Shown here piece by piece: positions 29,439 through 42,500 of a stretch of 64,000 bases of DNA. Numbering within the stretch: position 1 is the stretch's first letter; every line of letters begins with the position of its first letter. The notes beneath the pieces are model-generated. The model saw only the letters and a program-made list of their open reading frames with translations, was not told where the DNA came from and did not search any database. A program made the position numbers and the translations under genes. This stretch comes from Pampus argenteus (lineage: Eukaryota > Chordata > Actinopteri > Scombriformes > Stromateidae). Where the stretch lies: positions 9,350,001-9,414,000 of the forward strand of contig CM072863.1 in the NCBI GenBank assembly GCA_036937835.1, in the 5' to 3' direction.

Positions 29439-32400
29439 TCAGTCAGTGCTGTGATCCTCCAGCTGGGAGATGATGGTGATCAAGTTCTGGAGGCCGAAGA
29501 TGAAACCACTGTCCTGGCCTTCATGTACAACACTGTCTTCTCCAAAGTGCCGACAGGTAGTGTGAGCAAAGTCAATCATTCGCACATCCACCGCGGGGCT
29601 GCTGGCCTCTCCTGTGCTGTGGGAAGAGCGGCTGCTGCCACTGTTGCTGCTCCCTCCGGCCACACTAGCGGTGCCACCCGATGAGGAAGAATGGGGGAAA
29701 CCGAAAGCTCCTTCCTCTTCCTCCTCATCTTCCTCCTCCTCCTCCTCTTCTTCATCTGACGGCTCATCCTCGTCGCCCTCTTCCCCACCACGGTGTCTAG
29801 GTCTAGTAGGAGTTCTTGGGGGGTCTCCGTCATAGATGATAAGCAGGGAGCTAGAGTAGAAACGGTAGGACTCACAGGCCTCAAGGGCAGCTTGCATTTC
29901 CCGGAGTCTGCGCAGCACCGGGGACAGCAGCTCGCGACGCAGGCGGCGCCCGTTGTGGAAGAACTGGTAGAGAGCCTCCTTGAAGCCTGCTAGGGTCAGC
30001 TTACGGCCGTGGTACTTATTCATGAACATCAACTGGCCAGAGTCGGACTGGTACACCTGTGGGGATCAAACAGGAACATGAGCACCACAACTCCACATTT
30101 ATAACTGGAACAAAAAAAAAACTTTGTGTGTCTTCTAAACTGTACCTGCATGCCACAGAGTCGCACTCCAATAGAGGCAGACGTGCTCTGTTGACACTTG
30201 CGAATCTGGTTGGCTTTCTTCTCCTCTGTTGCATCATCCCCATGTTGGCGAGTTCCCATCTTCAAGTCCAAGACACACGGTACTGTGTAGCGCCATGTCA
30301 GGTTCTCCAAAAGGATAAACTCTGTAAAAGTGGGTCAAGGATCATACAGCAACTAATAAACTAACAGTATATACATGCTTATATTAATAACCAGGCTTCT
30401 CTATTACCGTGTGCTTCACTGCACATTCATTCATAAAAGGATACTGTATTGGTTACGGTGCTTTGCATTCTCTTTCATCCTCTGTAAGTGCTGCTGGTGG
30501 CATTTGAGACTCCAGGGATTGTGCTTGATCTGTGGCACGACGTTGCCTTTCTCCAGGCTGAAGTAGAGAACCTCCGCCTGCTGCGGCTGCTGCTGCACCT
30601 CATCACGATTATAACTATTATAATAAGGTGACAACACAGAAAAATGTCAGCGTTGGCATTACAGAACTTATTCACGAAGTTTCTGGCTGTATACCCATGT
30701 ATTAAGGTGCTTAAGTGTCCTCACCTCATGATCTTGTCTTCTTTACGGCTCTGTCGAGCTCTGTCTTTGCTGTAGTTGTCATTGTCCATTAGCAAAGAAG
30801 ACTGCTTCTTCTTGCTCCACTTCAGCATCTTGCTCTTAGGCTCGCAATCTGCCGAAGGATCTTTGTTCTCCAGGTCTCCTGATTCACTGTGGAGGGGGTA
30901 AGCGATGAGGCAAAGGTTCCCTTCCTCATCTTCCTCGAAACTGACTGACACTACACCTAAGAGAAGGTGAGAAGGAGGGTAACAGAGTCAGCTGTAAAGT
31001 CATTTCTTATTTGGTGATAATTTACCCATACATACCCAACATATTTCAGACAGTGACTGGCATGTTCATATGTCAACATGTATAAACAAAAAAAGACATT
31101 TTATCATTTTATATGGCAGACAGAAAGAGATGGAAGAGCAAAGCAGGACATAAAAAGAGCATTTTATATCATTAATAAAAATAAAAACATCAGAGCGGAA
31201 ACAACATTTCTATAAACTCATCAGGAAGAAACAAGAAACAGAAAATACCACACGAGTCTAAAACATGTCAGACTGAGCAGGACATTTATTAAGCAACTGC
31301 CAAACATTCGCATTAAACAGACACAATAACTCATAATACAGAGTTACAAGTTCTCAGCAGTGACATGAAAAATTAAGTACAGCTCGCTCTTTCAATTCCA
31401 AATACACAAACACACATGAAACGGCACTTTGAAACTTTATATAACCTCAATACAGATTCACTACCAAACCATGATTCAGTGAATGTCTTTAAACACAGTC
31501 CATAATTCAGTCTTAAAATGAAAACAGGAGCTTTGTTGAGACAAACATTTGAAGATCATTTTCAGTTATTGAAAGATGTTTTTAAGTCAATAAAACATGA
31601 ATCGACAAACTCAAAAACAAACCAGGAAACAGATGTTTCTAGATTCATCTTGATGATAGAATAAGTGCTGTGTACCTTAATGTCAGTACCGATTTATGTC
31701 ATGATCCACATACAGGTGCCCCAATAAAACACCATTTGACCAGAGTAAAAGTCCCTAGAAGGGCCTGCAGTACAGCACATCTCTGTGCAGGGTGGGGGAG
31801 GTGTGACACTGAGAATAAACATCTCAGCTGCAGTGGCTGATACAGATAAACCGCACACAGGAAGGAGGATGTGGTCGAAACGGGCCGAGAGGAAAAGTCG
31901 AAGAGGACAAAGCATCCCAATCATAACACAATACATTCAAGATCACAGGCAGTAGTAGTAGTCGTCACATTGAAAAAACAAAAAAATCACCGAATATGTA
32001 ACTGTTTACTTTTGGAAAAAACAAACTTAATACAACCAATGTTTTTTAAAAATAAATGTTGTGAATTTGTGCATGTTAAACAGCGGGCCTGAGGACCCAG
32101 CGTCTGTGTTTCTTCCACAGCCCGAGGCCTGACTAATGTCATGCGTGCTGACATCACCATCCTGCAAGCATCCTGCTTCCTCCTAACTGTTGTCCACCAG
32201 GACAAAAAGCTGCGGCGTCATCACACCACCTCAGCCAGTGTGGGAACTTGTGAGTCACTGAGTCAATTCACGATAAGTGCTCATAAATTACACTAAATAA
32301 TTACACTTATGACAGAGTGGTAAATTATTATCAGTGGCTTATCTCATTAGGTTCAGAGGTTATATAGCTTTCCAATCCTGCTTTCAGGCCTGCACCTTGA

Positions 32401-33393
32401 ATTCTAAACCATTCATGCCATTGATAAACATCAGAAAAAAAAAATCAATTTTGACAACACATCATCACTGGTGAGCACTTGAAGTTTCAGGATCTCCTCT
32501 ACTATCTCCCATCTCCTCATCCTGGGTCTTTTTATAGTCCCATGCTGCATTACTGTGGAGTCAGATATCACCTTCGTCATACGGCCGCAAGACTCAAAAG
32601 ATGTCTGTATCAGCGTGTACTGTGTGTCATTGTCTGCGGGTGAAACTGAAACTGAGACCATAGATCTGGACGCAACCAGGGAACGTGATATTCCAATTAA
32701 ATGTCTGCGTGTCTGGAAAATGTGTATTTATGTCTCTGCTAATGTGACACCAGACATGGAAATCTCCTCAACTGACTGGTGAGTTACTCCCCTGGTGATG
32801 ATGTATTCCCTTTATTTTTGATATCTGTGGGACTTTATCTTTATCTTGAAAACACAGTCACCTTAAATGCAAGGTGCGACACTTAAAAGACCCCTGGCTG
32901 CTCATCCTGCACTTAAAACCCTCCACAAACATGTATGAAAACTATGTATGTATGTATGTGTGTGTGTGTGTATGCATAAGAAGGATTTCCTTATGGGGAC
33001 AATAAGTATATCTTATCTTAATACAAAATAGTTACCGCATGATCTGAATAGATGCATTTCTTGGCCATTTTGCAGAAAGTTTCCATAAAGATGAGATTTA
33101 ACCAACCACAACATCACCGCGCATGCTCTGTTTTGACACAGCAAAGATACTTGCTCCAGGTATCAGGTGAGCATCTTACCTTTATACTGCGGGGTGAACT
33201 TCCTCATCTCTGGGGGAAGGCTCTTGTAGAACTGGTGCTCCCGGGGGATGAGGGGCTTGCAGATTGTTTGCTCCCCAAATCGTAGCACACAGGAATGACC
33301 CCCAACCTGGTGCACGAAGGGTTCAAGCATCACCCCTTTTCCGGGATAAGGAGTCCCGTCTGCCTGCATGAGGGCTTCCAGAGCGGGACTCAT
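29439..33393 (-). CDS. ip6k2: Inositol hexakisphosphate kinase 2
   Basis: This kinase adds a 5-pyrophosphate to InsP6, making 5-InsP7, a signal in phosphate sensing, metabolism and apoptosis. Five coding exons close in phase: 33180-33393, 30725-30956, 30445-30614, 30146-30321 and 29439-30056, giving 469 aa (human IP6K2 is 426). The start MSPALEALMQ parallels human MSPAFRAMDV, followed by LLEPFVHQVGGH-type sequence (here GVMLEPFVHQVGGHSCVLRF). The inositol polyphosphate kinase signature PxxxDxKxG is PCVLDLKMG at 220-228, followed by TRQHGDD, QIRKCQQSTSA and LMFMNKYHGRK. C-terminal DVRMIDFAHTTCRHFGED and VVHEGQDSGFIFGLQNL match IP6K2 better than IP6K1 or IP6K3. Before the catalytic DFAH lies an acidic Asp/Glu run and a Ser/Gly-rich segment, largely absent from human and accounting for most of the extra length. 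An open frame continues upstream of the chosen ATG but is taken as 5' UTR. Confidence 0.94.
29650..29765 (-). other. Low-complexity acidic and Ser-rich insert within ip6k2
   Basis: In the last coding exon the gene strand encodes about 20 nearly consecutive Asp/Glu residues and then a Ser/Gly/Thr-rich stretch. The DNA is a TCC/TCT-rich imperfect trinucleotide repeat on the plus strand, so slippage is a simple origin. It sits in the variable loop between the substrate-binding half and the DFAH motif. Confidence 0.85.
32944..32974. repeat. Compound (GTAT)n(GT)n microsatellite in ip6k2 intron
   Basis: A short run of GTAT units followed by GT units inside the first large ip6k2 intron. Confidence 0.8.
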
Positions 33394-33739
33394 TCTCACT
33401 CCGCATCGGACAGCTGAGCTGGGTGGACCCACGTCGTACGGGAGGCAAGAGGCTCGGCCGGGCGTCGGGCTCTCTTTCCTCGGGCTCTTCTCTGTAGGCT
33501 CGCAGGGGGCGCTGCTGCTCGCCTGCTCGAGCGAAAAAACAAAAGGGCTGAACAGGAAGCACACGGGCAAAAAAATCCTTTATTCCCTTTTCCTTTCGTT
33601 GCCTTTAGGAGAAATTATGAAACTCCTCTGTTTGGGGTAAATATTCACCGTGTTTGTACGTGTGATTAAAAGGCTATTTATATAGCTGTAAAAGCTGCTA
33701 AAAAAAAACGATTTCAAGCAACGTGTGCTTGCGTCGTCC

Positions 33740-33880
33740 TCGCTGTCTGGCTTCTACTGAAATTGACGACTGAACCGATCCTACAGCCAAAAGAAAACAG
33801 CAGAAGCAGTCATCAAGTCCCACCCACGCCCAGAATCAGCCAATCACAGATCAGAGCAGCTGTCTGGGCGGAGACAAGGC
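33740..33880 (-). promoter_or_regulatory. Putative ip6k2 promoter (CCAAT box, GC box)
   Basis: About 450 bp upstream of the ip6k2 start lies a CCAAT at 33840-33844 with a GC box GGGCGG at 33866-33871, next to C-rich CCCACCCACGCCC. The stretch 33.3-33.9 kb is GC-richer than its flanks. The sites are typical of TATA-less housekeeping promoters, but no transcription start can be read from sequence. Confidence 0.35.
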
Positions 33881-35484
33881 ACCTCAGAAGGATCAAGATC
33901 AAGCAAACAAAGAGGAAGGAAAGCGAAAACAGGGGGAGGGGAGAACAGGAAAAATACTAGGCAATAACAAAACACATGAAGGCATGTTTTTAAATGGAGC
34001 GACAGCGACAGGCTGCAGGTTGAAAATAACATTTTCCTTGCAATGTGAAATAACCTTGAAATGAAAACTGGAGCAGAGAATTTAAAAAGGAACATCGAAG
34101 TCTTTCACGTTACAAGTTTGATATGAATTTTCATGGTTAAGTACAAAAAAAAGGGCGACAGAAATTGTGACATAATCTTGTAATCTTGTTGTCAAATGTT
34201 AAGGTTGAATTTAAAGTAAATATTGGTAAATACATCTTGTATGATTAGCCTGCCTTAAACAAACAAAAAAACAAAAACACAAGACCTCTATGAAGATGCA
34301 TTTTGTCACACCAGTGGCACTAAAAGTAACTATCTGCAGGACTTTGTCTGTTATATAGACATATAGATATATAGAGATCTTTGTAGAGATGTAATTGACT
34401 TCAGAGCATTCATGAATAACTAAAGACAGTTGTGATTTGGATGTGTGAAGGCTGACAATACAATGCATTGATAATACTGCTCTATATTCTTAAATCAGAC
34501 ATAAAATCAGACATTAAACAACAAACTTTGGCTGACATGAGTCATTCAGTTGTGTTTGCAGCATAAGGTGTTTATGTCATATCGGATGCATCAGGGCTGA
34601 CTGTTGTCAACAATCAATGGTTTGAAGACTCATCAGACTGCATGATTGCATGGTGGCCACTAGATTCACCAGAATAGAAATGTACACTTGCATTACATTG
34701 TGGCAAAGTTCAAAGTTTTGGTAGTTTCATTGAAGTAAGTGGGAAATCTCCATTGTTTGACCACAGCGATGAAGCCTAAACACAGATCTCCTTTAAGACA
34801 TTGTTATTTCTACAGAATAATAGATATGTACAACACTGAACACAAACAAAACACTATTTAAACAATCATCCTTTCTTCACAGTGTATCATCTATATCTCA
34901 ACATCCTTTTTACCTCCTCACTATAAATAGATCCCAGATAGAAATATTTTAGGATCTGTTATTAAAGTTTTTTTTAAAAGGAAGAGCATCGTAAATCACA
35001 ACATTGGAACATTCTTATGTAGGGTGTAAAGCCCCTAACTTATTTTATGCTTATTTGTGTCAGATGTGAGTAATAACGGCAAAAAAAAACAGTTTTTAAA
35101 TTATTATTAATACAGTTTTACTATTGTAAAATTGTGTATAAAATGTATACACAGTATAAAGTAAAGGGCCGTGCTCACCCAACATCAGACTGGTAGTTTA
35201 TTTGTGAATAATGAGGTAGTGTCTGAGGTACTGTAGGCAAAGCTCAGGTCACTGGACGGCTGCAGTCTAATCACACACACTAATCTCTGATGTTCCAATT
35301 CTGCACTGGGATTACAAATGGAAAGAGAGGATCCCAGACTAGGGCATGGAGGGGATTAAATGATCAGCACTTACTGTAAACAAGGGGCACCCACTCTGCT
35401 CTTTCTTTTAGTCCCACAGGTAAAGACTAGCTGGTGGCCTGGTGTGAAATGTGGATCAAACGAAAAGTTTGTGTGTATAGCTGT

Positions 35485-35504
35485 ATGTGTGTGTGTGTGT
35501 GTGT
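35485..35504. repeat. (GT)n microsatellite
   Basis: About ten GT units in intergenic DNA upstream of ip6k2. Confidence 0.8.
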
Positions 35505-36291
35505 TAGGAGGTACGCTGTATTTACAAGACCTTCTGATCCCTGGATCAACAGAACAATACTGACTTAATCGTGCTAGTCCATCTTTCGGGAAAGAAAACT
35601 ATGTCAGTGTTATGTTAATATGTGAAGTATTTACTTGTGAGATTGCAAAGGTGTAGAGCGGACGTCAACAGTGTGGTCAAGCAGGAACGTGCGTGTGTTT
35701 CTGTGCATGTATTATAAACTTTGTAACATAAAGGTTCCCTGTTGAAACAAGCCTAAAAATCTGTTTCCTGTTCAAAAAAAATTAAATTGCATGTCCTATT
35801 CCAGGATGAAAACATTTAAACAACTTTTCAACATTTTAGCTTCAGACAAACTGGTATTATAATAATATAATTAATGATGTTACATATATATATGAAAGAT
35901 GTGGCCAAGTGTGTGTTCATGTGTATAAGTTGTCTTTTCTAGCCTAGTCACCCTGGCCTCACTGATGTGTCAGTGTTTGGTCAGCTTAGCACGGCTTCCC
36001 TTCTCATGTCATGGGTCTGTGCACCAAGACAATAGGCCCAGGCTGTGCCACAGGGCCCTCAATCCAGCAATGACACAGAGCAGTGATGTAATGTTGAACA
36101 AGCTCCTCCATGCACATTGTATAATGCGTGGCCTTCTACAAACATGCCAGTTCTTCTTTCAGCAGAAGTTTCTTAAAATCCTGTCTGACACAGTACAGTT
36201 ATAGTCCGAATTTGGGGGGTACAATTTGTGCTGTGAGGCAAGGAGTGCCTCGAAATTCCAGTGTGGGGGAGATCACAACAGTCTTATTCTG

Positions 36292-36579
36292 CTAACTTGA
36301 CATCCCATTTTCCAGTGGCTCCATTGGGCCCTCCCCCTCATTCCCAGACACGTGAGGAAGTGAAACACGGGTGAGTATGAGAACTTGCAACAGCAAGGGG
36401 ATGGGCCTATATGATCCTTCATTTTGGCTACGGGCCGCTCTAGTAAATATAAGTATGTTGATAGTGATGAGTGTTGCTAGCACTATGACACCTAATGCCA
36501 AGTCAAGGACAACCTTGTTTACTCCTGTATGTGACCACCGTCCACCCCTCGTATCATTCCTTCTCTCTTTGCTCTTTGT
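36292..36579 (-). CDS. Candidate terminal exon: single-pass membrane segment plus cytoplasmic tail
   Basis: On the minus strand a good acceptor (pyrimidine-rich CCTTTCTTTCCATTGTAG) opens a 95-codon frame in phase 0 that ends in TAG. It encodes a hydrophilic lead-in, then a hydrophobic helix ALGVIVLATLITINILIF at about residues 34-51, then basic TRAARSQ as a stop-transfer signal, and a tail ending PMEPLENGMSS. This is the layout of the last exon of a type I membrane protein. I do not recognise the family. There is no ATG at the head of the frame, so it would need upstream exons; a signal-peptide-like exon on the same strand at 47391-47466 could be one. It could also be a chance open frame. Confidence 0.25.
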   Translation of the reverse strand, partial: TKSKERRNDTRGGRWSHTGVNKVVLDLALGVIVLATLITINILIFTRAARSQNEGSYRPIPLLLQVLILTRVSLPHVSGNEGEGPMEPLENGMSS

Positions 36580-39500
36580 CTACAATGGAAAGAAAGGCTC
36601 ATCAGATCACAAGACTGCCTGATGATCAAGATACAGTTCAACCGTTTACAACCGTCTGTCACCTGGTGTAAAAAAACACTTGTCTTATCAATGTACTTTA
36701 TCTCTTTTGAGCCTTTAAGACTTGTTTTTACTTACAACAAAAAGACGAATTGTTGAAAATGAGTTGCTAGTAACTGTTGCTGATATATGTTACTGTACTT
36801 GTACAGAAAGAAAATGTAGTTTCAGCCATAAATCTGTGCGTACGTCAGTGACAAACATGAATTATGGTTTCCTGGATAGAAATGAGGATGTTTGGTGAAA
36901 CAGTTAAGTACAATTGTAAAATGTGCGTCAATGGGTAATATGTAGAAATACATAATCTATTGCAAGAATAAGAGTTCCTCTATTGATGCTGGACATTATT
37001 TTGTGAATATCAAAACACAAGGCATGGCAATAAAATATCTTACAGCCAACAGTAAGGGTACGTCTGTGGTGTTTACACAAGGAGGGGTTATAAAAAGCAG
37101 TGGCAAAAGAGTGAAAAAAAGTAGACAGTCCCTTTGCACAGACTGATAATATTTGGGGGTAGCAGGTTCATATAAACAGCATCTGTTTAATGGCAAAGGT
37201 CCCCTAGGTACGTAGTTCATTTTAAATGTTAACAGAGTAAAGTAGATTTGGATTTTATAGGTATAACAGGCCTAGACACGCCATTGGTAATAGCTTGTCA
37301 GTAGCTTCTCAATCCCTGGCTATAGAGAGCCTTGAGCAACCTCACTAGTTAAGATCAGATTCTTCAAGTCCACTGACACATTCCTAGAGTGCATTCCTGA
37401 AGCTGCACAGAGTCCATTTAACTGTGGGTTGAGCACATGCTTGTGCAGAGGCACGTGCTACAATGGTCTATGGCCAGAAGAGGAACGCTATTGGCCTGGC
37501 TGATCTCTATAAAACCAGGATATCCTTCAGGTTACAGACAATAGGAGAATTGTATTTACGTAACCTTAGCGAAACTGCATACAGCTCAATATATCCATGA
37601 GAAGTAAACACAACAATCATTTGAACACACTGATACTGCAGAAACACAAAAAATTGCAGCATGTCATATTCATATGAGTAAAAGTTGAAATCATGCGCAA
37701 CCTCGTGGTATAGCGTCAGCCTAAGATATACTTGGTGTATCCCATAGTGACAGGAAAAACCCTTGCAAGTGGCAGAGCTAAAGTCATGCCGTCACCAGAT
37801 GCCTTGACACCAGATGATTGCAGTGTTGGAGATAATAGCACGCTATCAGCCAAACGCTTTTATCCTGTCAGTGAACAAGCAGCTAGACCCTGACCCACTT
37901 TGACGGAAGTCTTACGTCAGCAGGGGATGGGTGTGGTTCAAGGTGGGGAGCATCAGGACGTTTGTTTGTAAACATATATGTCACACTGTAACGTAACGCA
38001 CTGCGATAATTTAAAGAGATGATAATGATTGACAAACAACAAACTGCCACGAGGGTCGCATTTTATGTTTCTGTCTATTCTGCTGTCACTCACATGCTTG
38101 TGTTGAAAATGTTTGACTGCCTCAGTGTTATGGCCCAGTTTCTACACCCCGTAGATCAATGCTAGTTCTGCACTAGCACATCACCATGGGAACAGCCTCG
38201 AGAGGACAGTATTTATGTGAGCAATGTGTGAAGATTTGCAAGGTTTTGCTGGACTGTGGCGAGTTAAGACTGAGAGAGTGAAGACTGGGAAAGAAGGGTT
38301 AACACTTTTCTTTCCATAAAGAAAGAAATTGCAAACATTTTTGATTTTCTTGTGTCCTTTATTTCATCCTTCATGCAAACATGCACATCTTGCACGTCTG
38401 CTTTCAGGTTATATATAGATGTGGCTCCTGTCCAGTGATCTGGTATAGCTCTGTTGACCCATTTTTAACCACCTACTCAGTGCCAAATTAGTTCCAACTA
38501 ACCCATGAATCCTGACCTCCAATAGATAACTAAAAGTGAGATCCTGTGCAATAATACTGGCAACAGGTTTCGATTTCCCTCAGACCTGGAGGCAAAATTG
38601 GGTCGGATTCCATGTCACTAACTCAGGATCTGGGTGGCCAGGTTCTGACTGCATGTAACCTTTGGAAACCTTCCAACCAAGTCTGCACTAAATCTGCTTC
38701 ACGTGCCCCCGCAGCCCCCACCACCCCACCACCCCGATTCTGATCCTCCATTGCAAGCACATACCGTCACAGTCAAAGATTAGTAAGTATCATTCTCAAA
38801 CAATTGGACCAGAATGAGTTGTCCTTGGCAGGAAATTGCTTGGTTCAGTCTTTCACACATCGTCTCTAAACCCTTCATCATCCTCTAAATCTGCTCCGTA
38901 CCTATTTATAATCTTTATAGGTTGTATGGTCATAAAATATTTTAAAAATCAAAATTTTTATTCTGAGAAATTCTCAACTTTTTTTCCACGTATATGGGTG
39001 TCTCTTCTTGCAACATTATGAAACACAAAAGGAAAAAAAATTAAAATATATACTACCTGGATGCACTTTTTTTTGTTTTCATAGAAGTAAGAGTCAAGCA
39101 CCTACCATTCACCAACACTAAACTCAATGCAAGGGATTTTTTTTTGCAGTACATATAGTAGATATTGTAACTCTGTGTTGCTGTACACAGGTGTAAGATT
39201 AAAGATTTTTCTTCTTTTAATAAAAAAAAAAGTGTCCTATCACCACAGCAATCCTGTGACTTCTCACTGTATCTACAGTCCAACTAGCTTTCAACACCTC
39301 CACTATTTAGGAGCAGGCCGCAGCGCTCATATGGTTTCCTGTGAACAGATACGCATACAAGCACGCAGATACAGGAATAAATCAAACCAAGATATAAACT
39401 CAAAACTGCCTTCTTGATTACATGCGGACCACTGCAATGACGAACTATACTCCTTAAAAAGAAATAAATTGATATCTTTCACCCTTATTGATATGCAGAT

Positions 39501-42500
39501 CAACTATGTGAATGGACATTCAGTGCTGTAGTCACAAGTTTAAAGCCAAGCACTTGCTATGCTTCTCAACAGTGTCAACACTGCAAAACTTGAAGAGGCC
39601 TAGTACAAAGCAAAACAACACGCAAACAAGTACAAACCAAATTTGGTCTTGCGGTAGTAAAGGAAGCATTTATTCATCTTATTAACAAAGTATTCATCTG
39701 TTTTCATGAAATGCTTGGGTTTAAACCACATTTTGATCCACTCCAATACTGACAGAGAGTATACAGTAGAGTGTGGCACTGGTGGGCGGAGACTGTTGAG
39801 AGAACAAAAACAAACTTTCTAACCTTATTGCCTACATCAGCGTGTTTTTCACAAGGGAGAAATGTGAGTAGCATTATCTCTGGTATGTTCCCTGCAGACA
39901 CCTGGAGTTAATACACTGTACAGGAGAGGTGTAAATATCAACTGCTGTCAGCTTTGAACAAAAGCAAATCTACATATTGTCACGAATGCAGTCTGGAGTA
40001 GGGTTTGTAATGGAATAAATGTCAATTTGCAATGATGTGAGGAGTTTCAGCTTTCAGAGTTTTGCAGGTCTTCGGGCTCTGCATTTTTCCCTGTAGTTCT
40101 ATGTACATTAATGACTTCCATATGACACGAACAGGCAGAGACTGAGTAAAAGAGTCTGATTTATATAAACAAAACCACTCCTTCTGTTCCCCGCGTGTTG
40201 CACAGGACATCACGTGGAGCTTAGGACTGCCAAAAAACAGAACCATAATATTTTGATATTCGTGCACATACACACACACACAATATACATATTCTGTCTG
40301 AGCTGTACGCTGAAGATTCAGTCCAAAACAAAGAAAGCAAAGAGACATTTACTATTCAAGGTCACATGCAAACGCTCATGGTTAAAACTTGTGTGCACGT
40401 TTTAAAACAGCGTTTTTTTTTTAATCCTAACGACAATGTATATGATTAAAGTCTGGGATCTGGATCGAAGTGTACACCTGCTTGTCTCTGGAATTCAGAT
40501 AAATGTGTGGGGGATAAAATACTGGCTTTTCTTGTTTGTTTTGACTGACATAGAAATTCCTGGTGGCTGGTAAAAAGGGCAACTAAGATCGTTTTTTAGG
40601 TGCAAAGGTCATGAACACGAATGTTGTCACCACTGTGTGCAATGGTCTCACCGTCAAGTATGTTTTGGTGGACGCCGGTCTTCTTTTTCCAGGAAAAACA
40701 GGGTAAACATCATCTGTTGAAAGTCAGAACTGAGACTCCTCCCCACTTGGCTGCACAGAAGGAGTGTGTTTTTGTTTTTAGTCTGCAGATGTAAGAGCTT
40801 TTGGAATTCCCTCACATATCAGTGTGAGCATGTGTTTGTGTGGCTCGGGCATGTATGTGCAAGCCTGTGTGTGTGCTGATTTTTGGCTCATCGGTTAAGG
40901 TCAGGTTTAGGTTTATGAAAGTGATATTATAGTTAGGGTAAGGCTCCAGGAAATCTATGTAAGTCTATGAAATTTCCCCAAAAGTGACATATGTGCATTG
41001 TGTGTGTGCGTGTTTAAGAGTGAGCAAGGAGTAAATATATGTTCCTTATGCTCCAGCTATGTTATGTAACAGTCCAGTGAATCCAATCTAACTGTATCTA
41101 AACCGCATGACATTATGCTGACACAGAGTACAGGCTGTTCATAGTCCACCAAATACACACAGTGTGTAGTCTTTCTGTGATTTCTGGAGTGTTACCTGAC
41201 TCCAGATGTGTTGTGGGGTAATTTGACTTAACACATACATATATATAATATGCAACATATTGCCGCAATGTTGAACTAATGTCATACAACTGGATGTTGA
41301 CACAAAGCTCCATAAGACAATAGATCCCACCTTAAGATCATATTATTACAGTTGTGCTTTAGTACAGACATTCCCAAACAAAACTTCAATTAAATTAGCA
41401 CAATTCAGTTTATATACAGAAAGTACTTGCCTGCTTTTCCTGATTAGTAATCAAAACTTGTTCATGTCTTACTATACTGTGTGTCATGTCACATACAGTG
41501 CTGTGCATGCATAGTGTGTACATTGCCACACCAGTTTTTGTGTTGTGTTTTAGAGAGGGCTGCTGCCGCATACACTTTCTATCCACTCTCTATCATCAAC
41601 AGCAGTGAGCCCGGTAAGGTCAACTCTGCTAACACAGTGTCTGCAGCAAAACACGCTTTCTGGGTTCAGAGTGTTCTCAGTTTGCAGCATATAAACCTGC
41701 TGCCACGTGCATCCCCTGTTGCTCAGCTGAGTCCTTAATGAGTGGCTTAATACACTGTCCAGATGGTTTTGTTGACTTTTGAGTGACTCACTGGCATTAT
41801 CATTCACATATCTTCAGCATCTATTCGAAAATGCGATCCCAGAGTTTCGAGTGTGAATTAGGAGAGAAGAAAAGAGGTCTTGCTTAATCTTTTCCCAGGG
41901 CTGCTGACAGCAAAGAGCTATAGTGGAGCGCTTTGAAACTTATCATGCATTCTCCAAACTTCTATTTCTGATCCAAAAACTGAAGTAGAGTTCCTGGTAT
42001 TACATTACATAGAACCCAGAGCTGCATGTTTAGCAACATCAGGGTCTCTGAGTTTATGATCGATTGGAATAAATGTAAACAGGTTCAAGTTCTTCAGTGC
42101 CTACATAAATCCACTTTGTACACCACTTTGTTTAGACTTCTTTACATTTATAATAGGAGGGAATGTGAGAGACTTTAACAGACATTTTCTTTTTCCAAAC
42201 TGACTTAGCATTTGATGGATAACTGTAACAAGAGCTGGGCTGTTCATGTTTCAGAGCACAACTGAAGTTTGAATAATTCACAGCTGTAAACTAGAAGTTC
42301 AGCAACATTTCCATGATGCAAATAAGCGCACAAAGGCATACGTGGGGAACGTGGTTGGTGTTGGTATTGTACAGTTTGTTCCGTCTTAGATCTGGTTTCA
42401 GCTTGCTAACATAAGAATCCCTTAAAAACATTCTTACTTCTGTTTTTGTCATTAAACTTTCAAGTAGTCATTAAGAAAAATGTATCTGGCATAATTGAGT

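Noticed and set aside
33394..33570. N-terminal extension of ip6k2 upstream of the chosen ATG
   Set aside because: The frame is open but opens with sequence unlike IP6K2, whereas MSPALEALMQ matches the family start. It is treated as 5' UTR.
35210..35235. TGAGGTAGT, resembling the start of let-7
   Set aside because: Only nine bases match, the mature sequence diverges at once, and no complementary arm forming a precursor hairpin is visible nearby.
40022..40348. Minus-strand 108-codon frame with an acceptor-like TTTTTTGGCAG before SPKLHVMSCATRGEQ
   Set aside because: It suggested a PH- or Ig-like exon at first, but the pattern matches neither family well and no partner exons were found.
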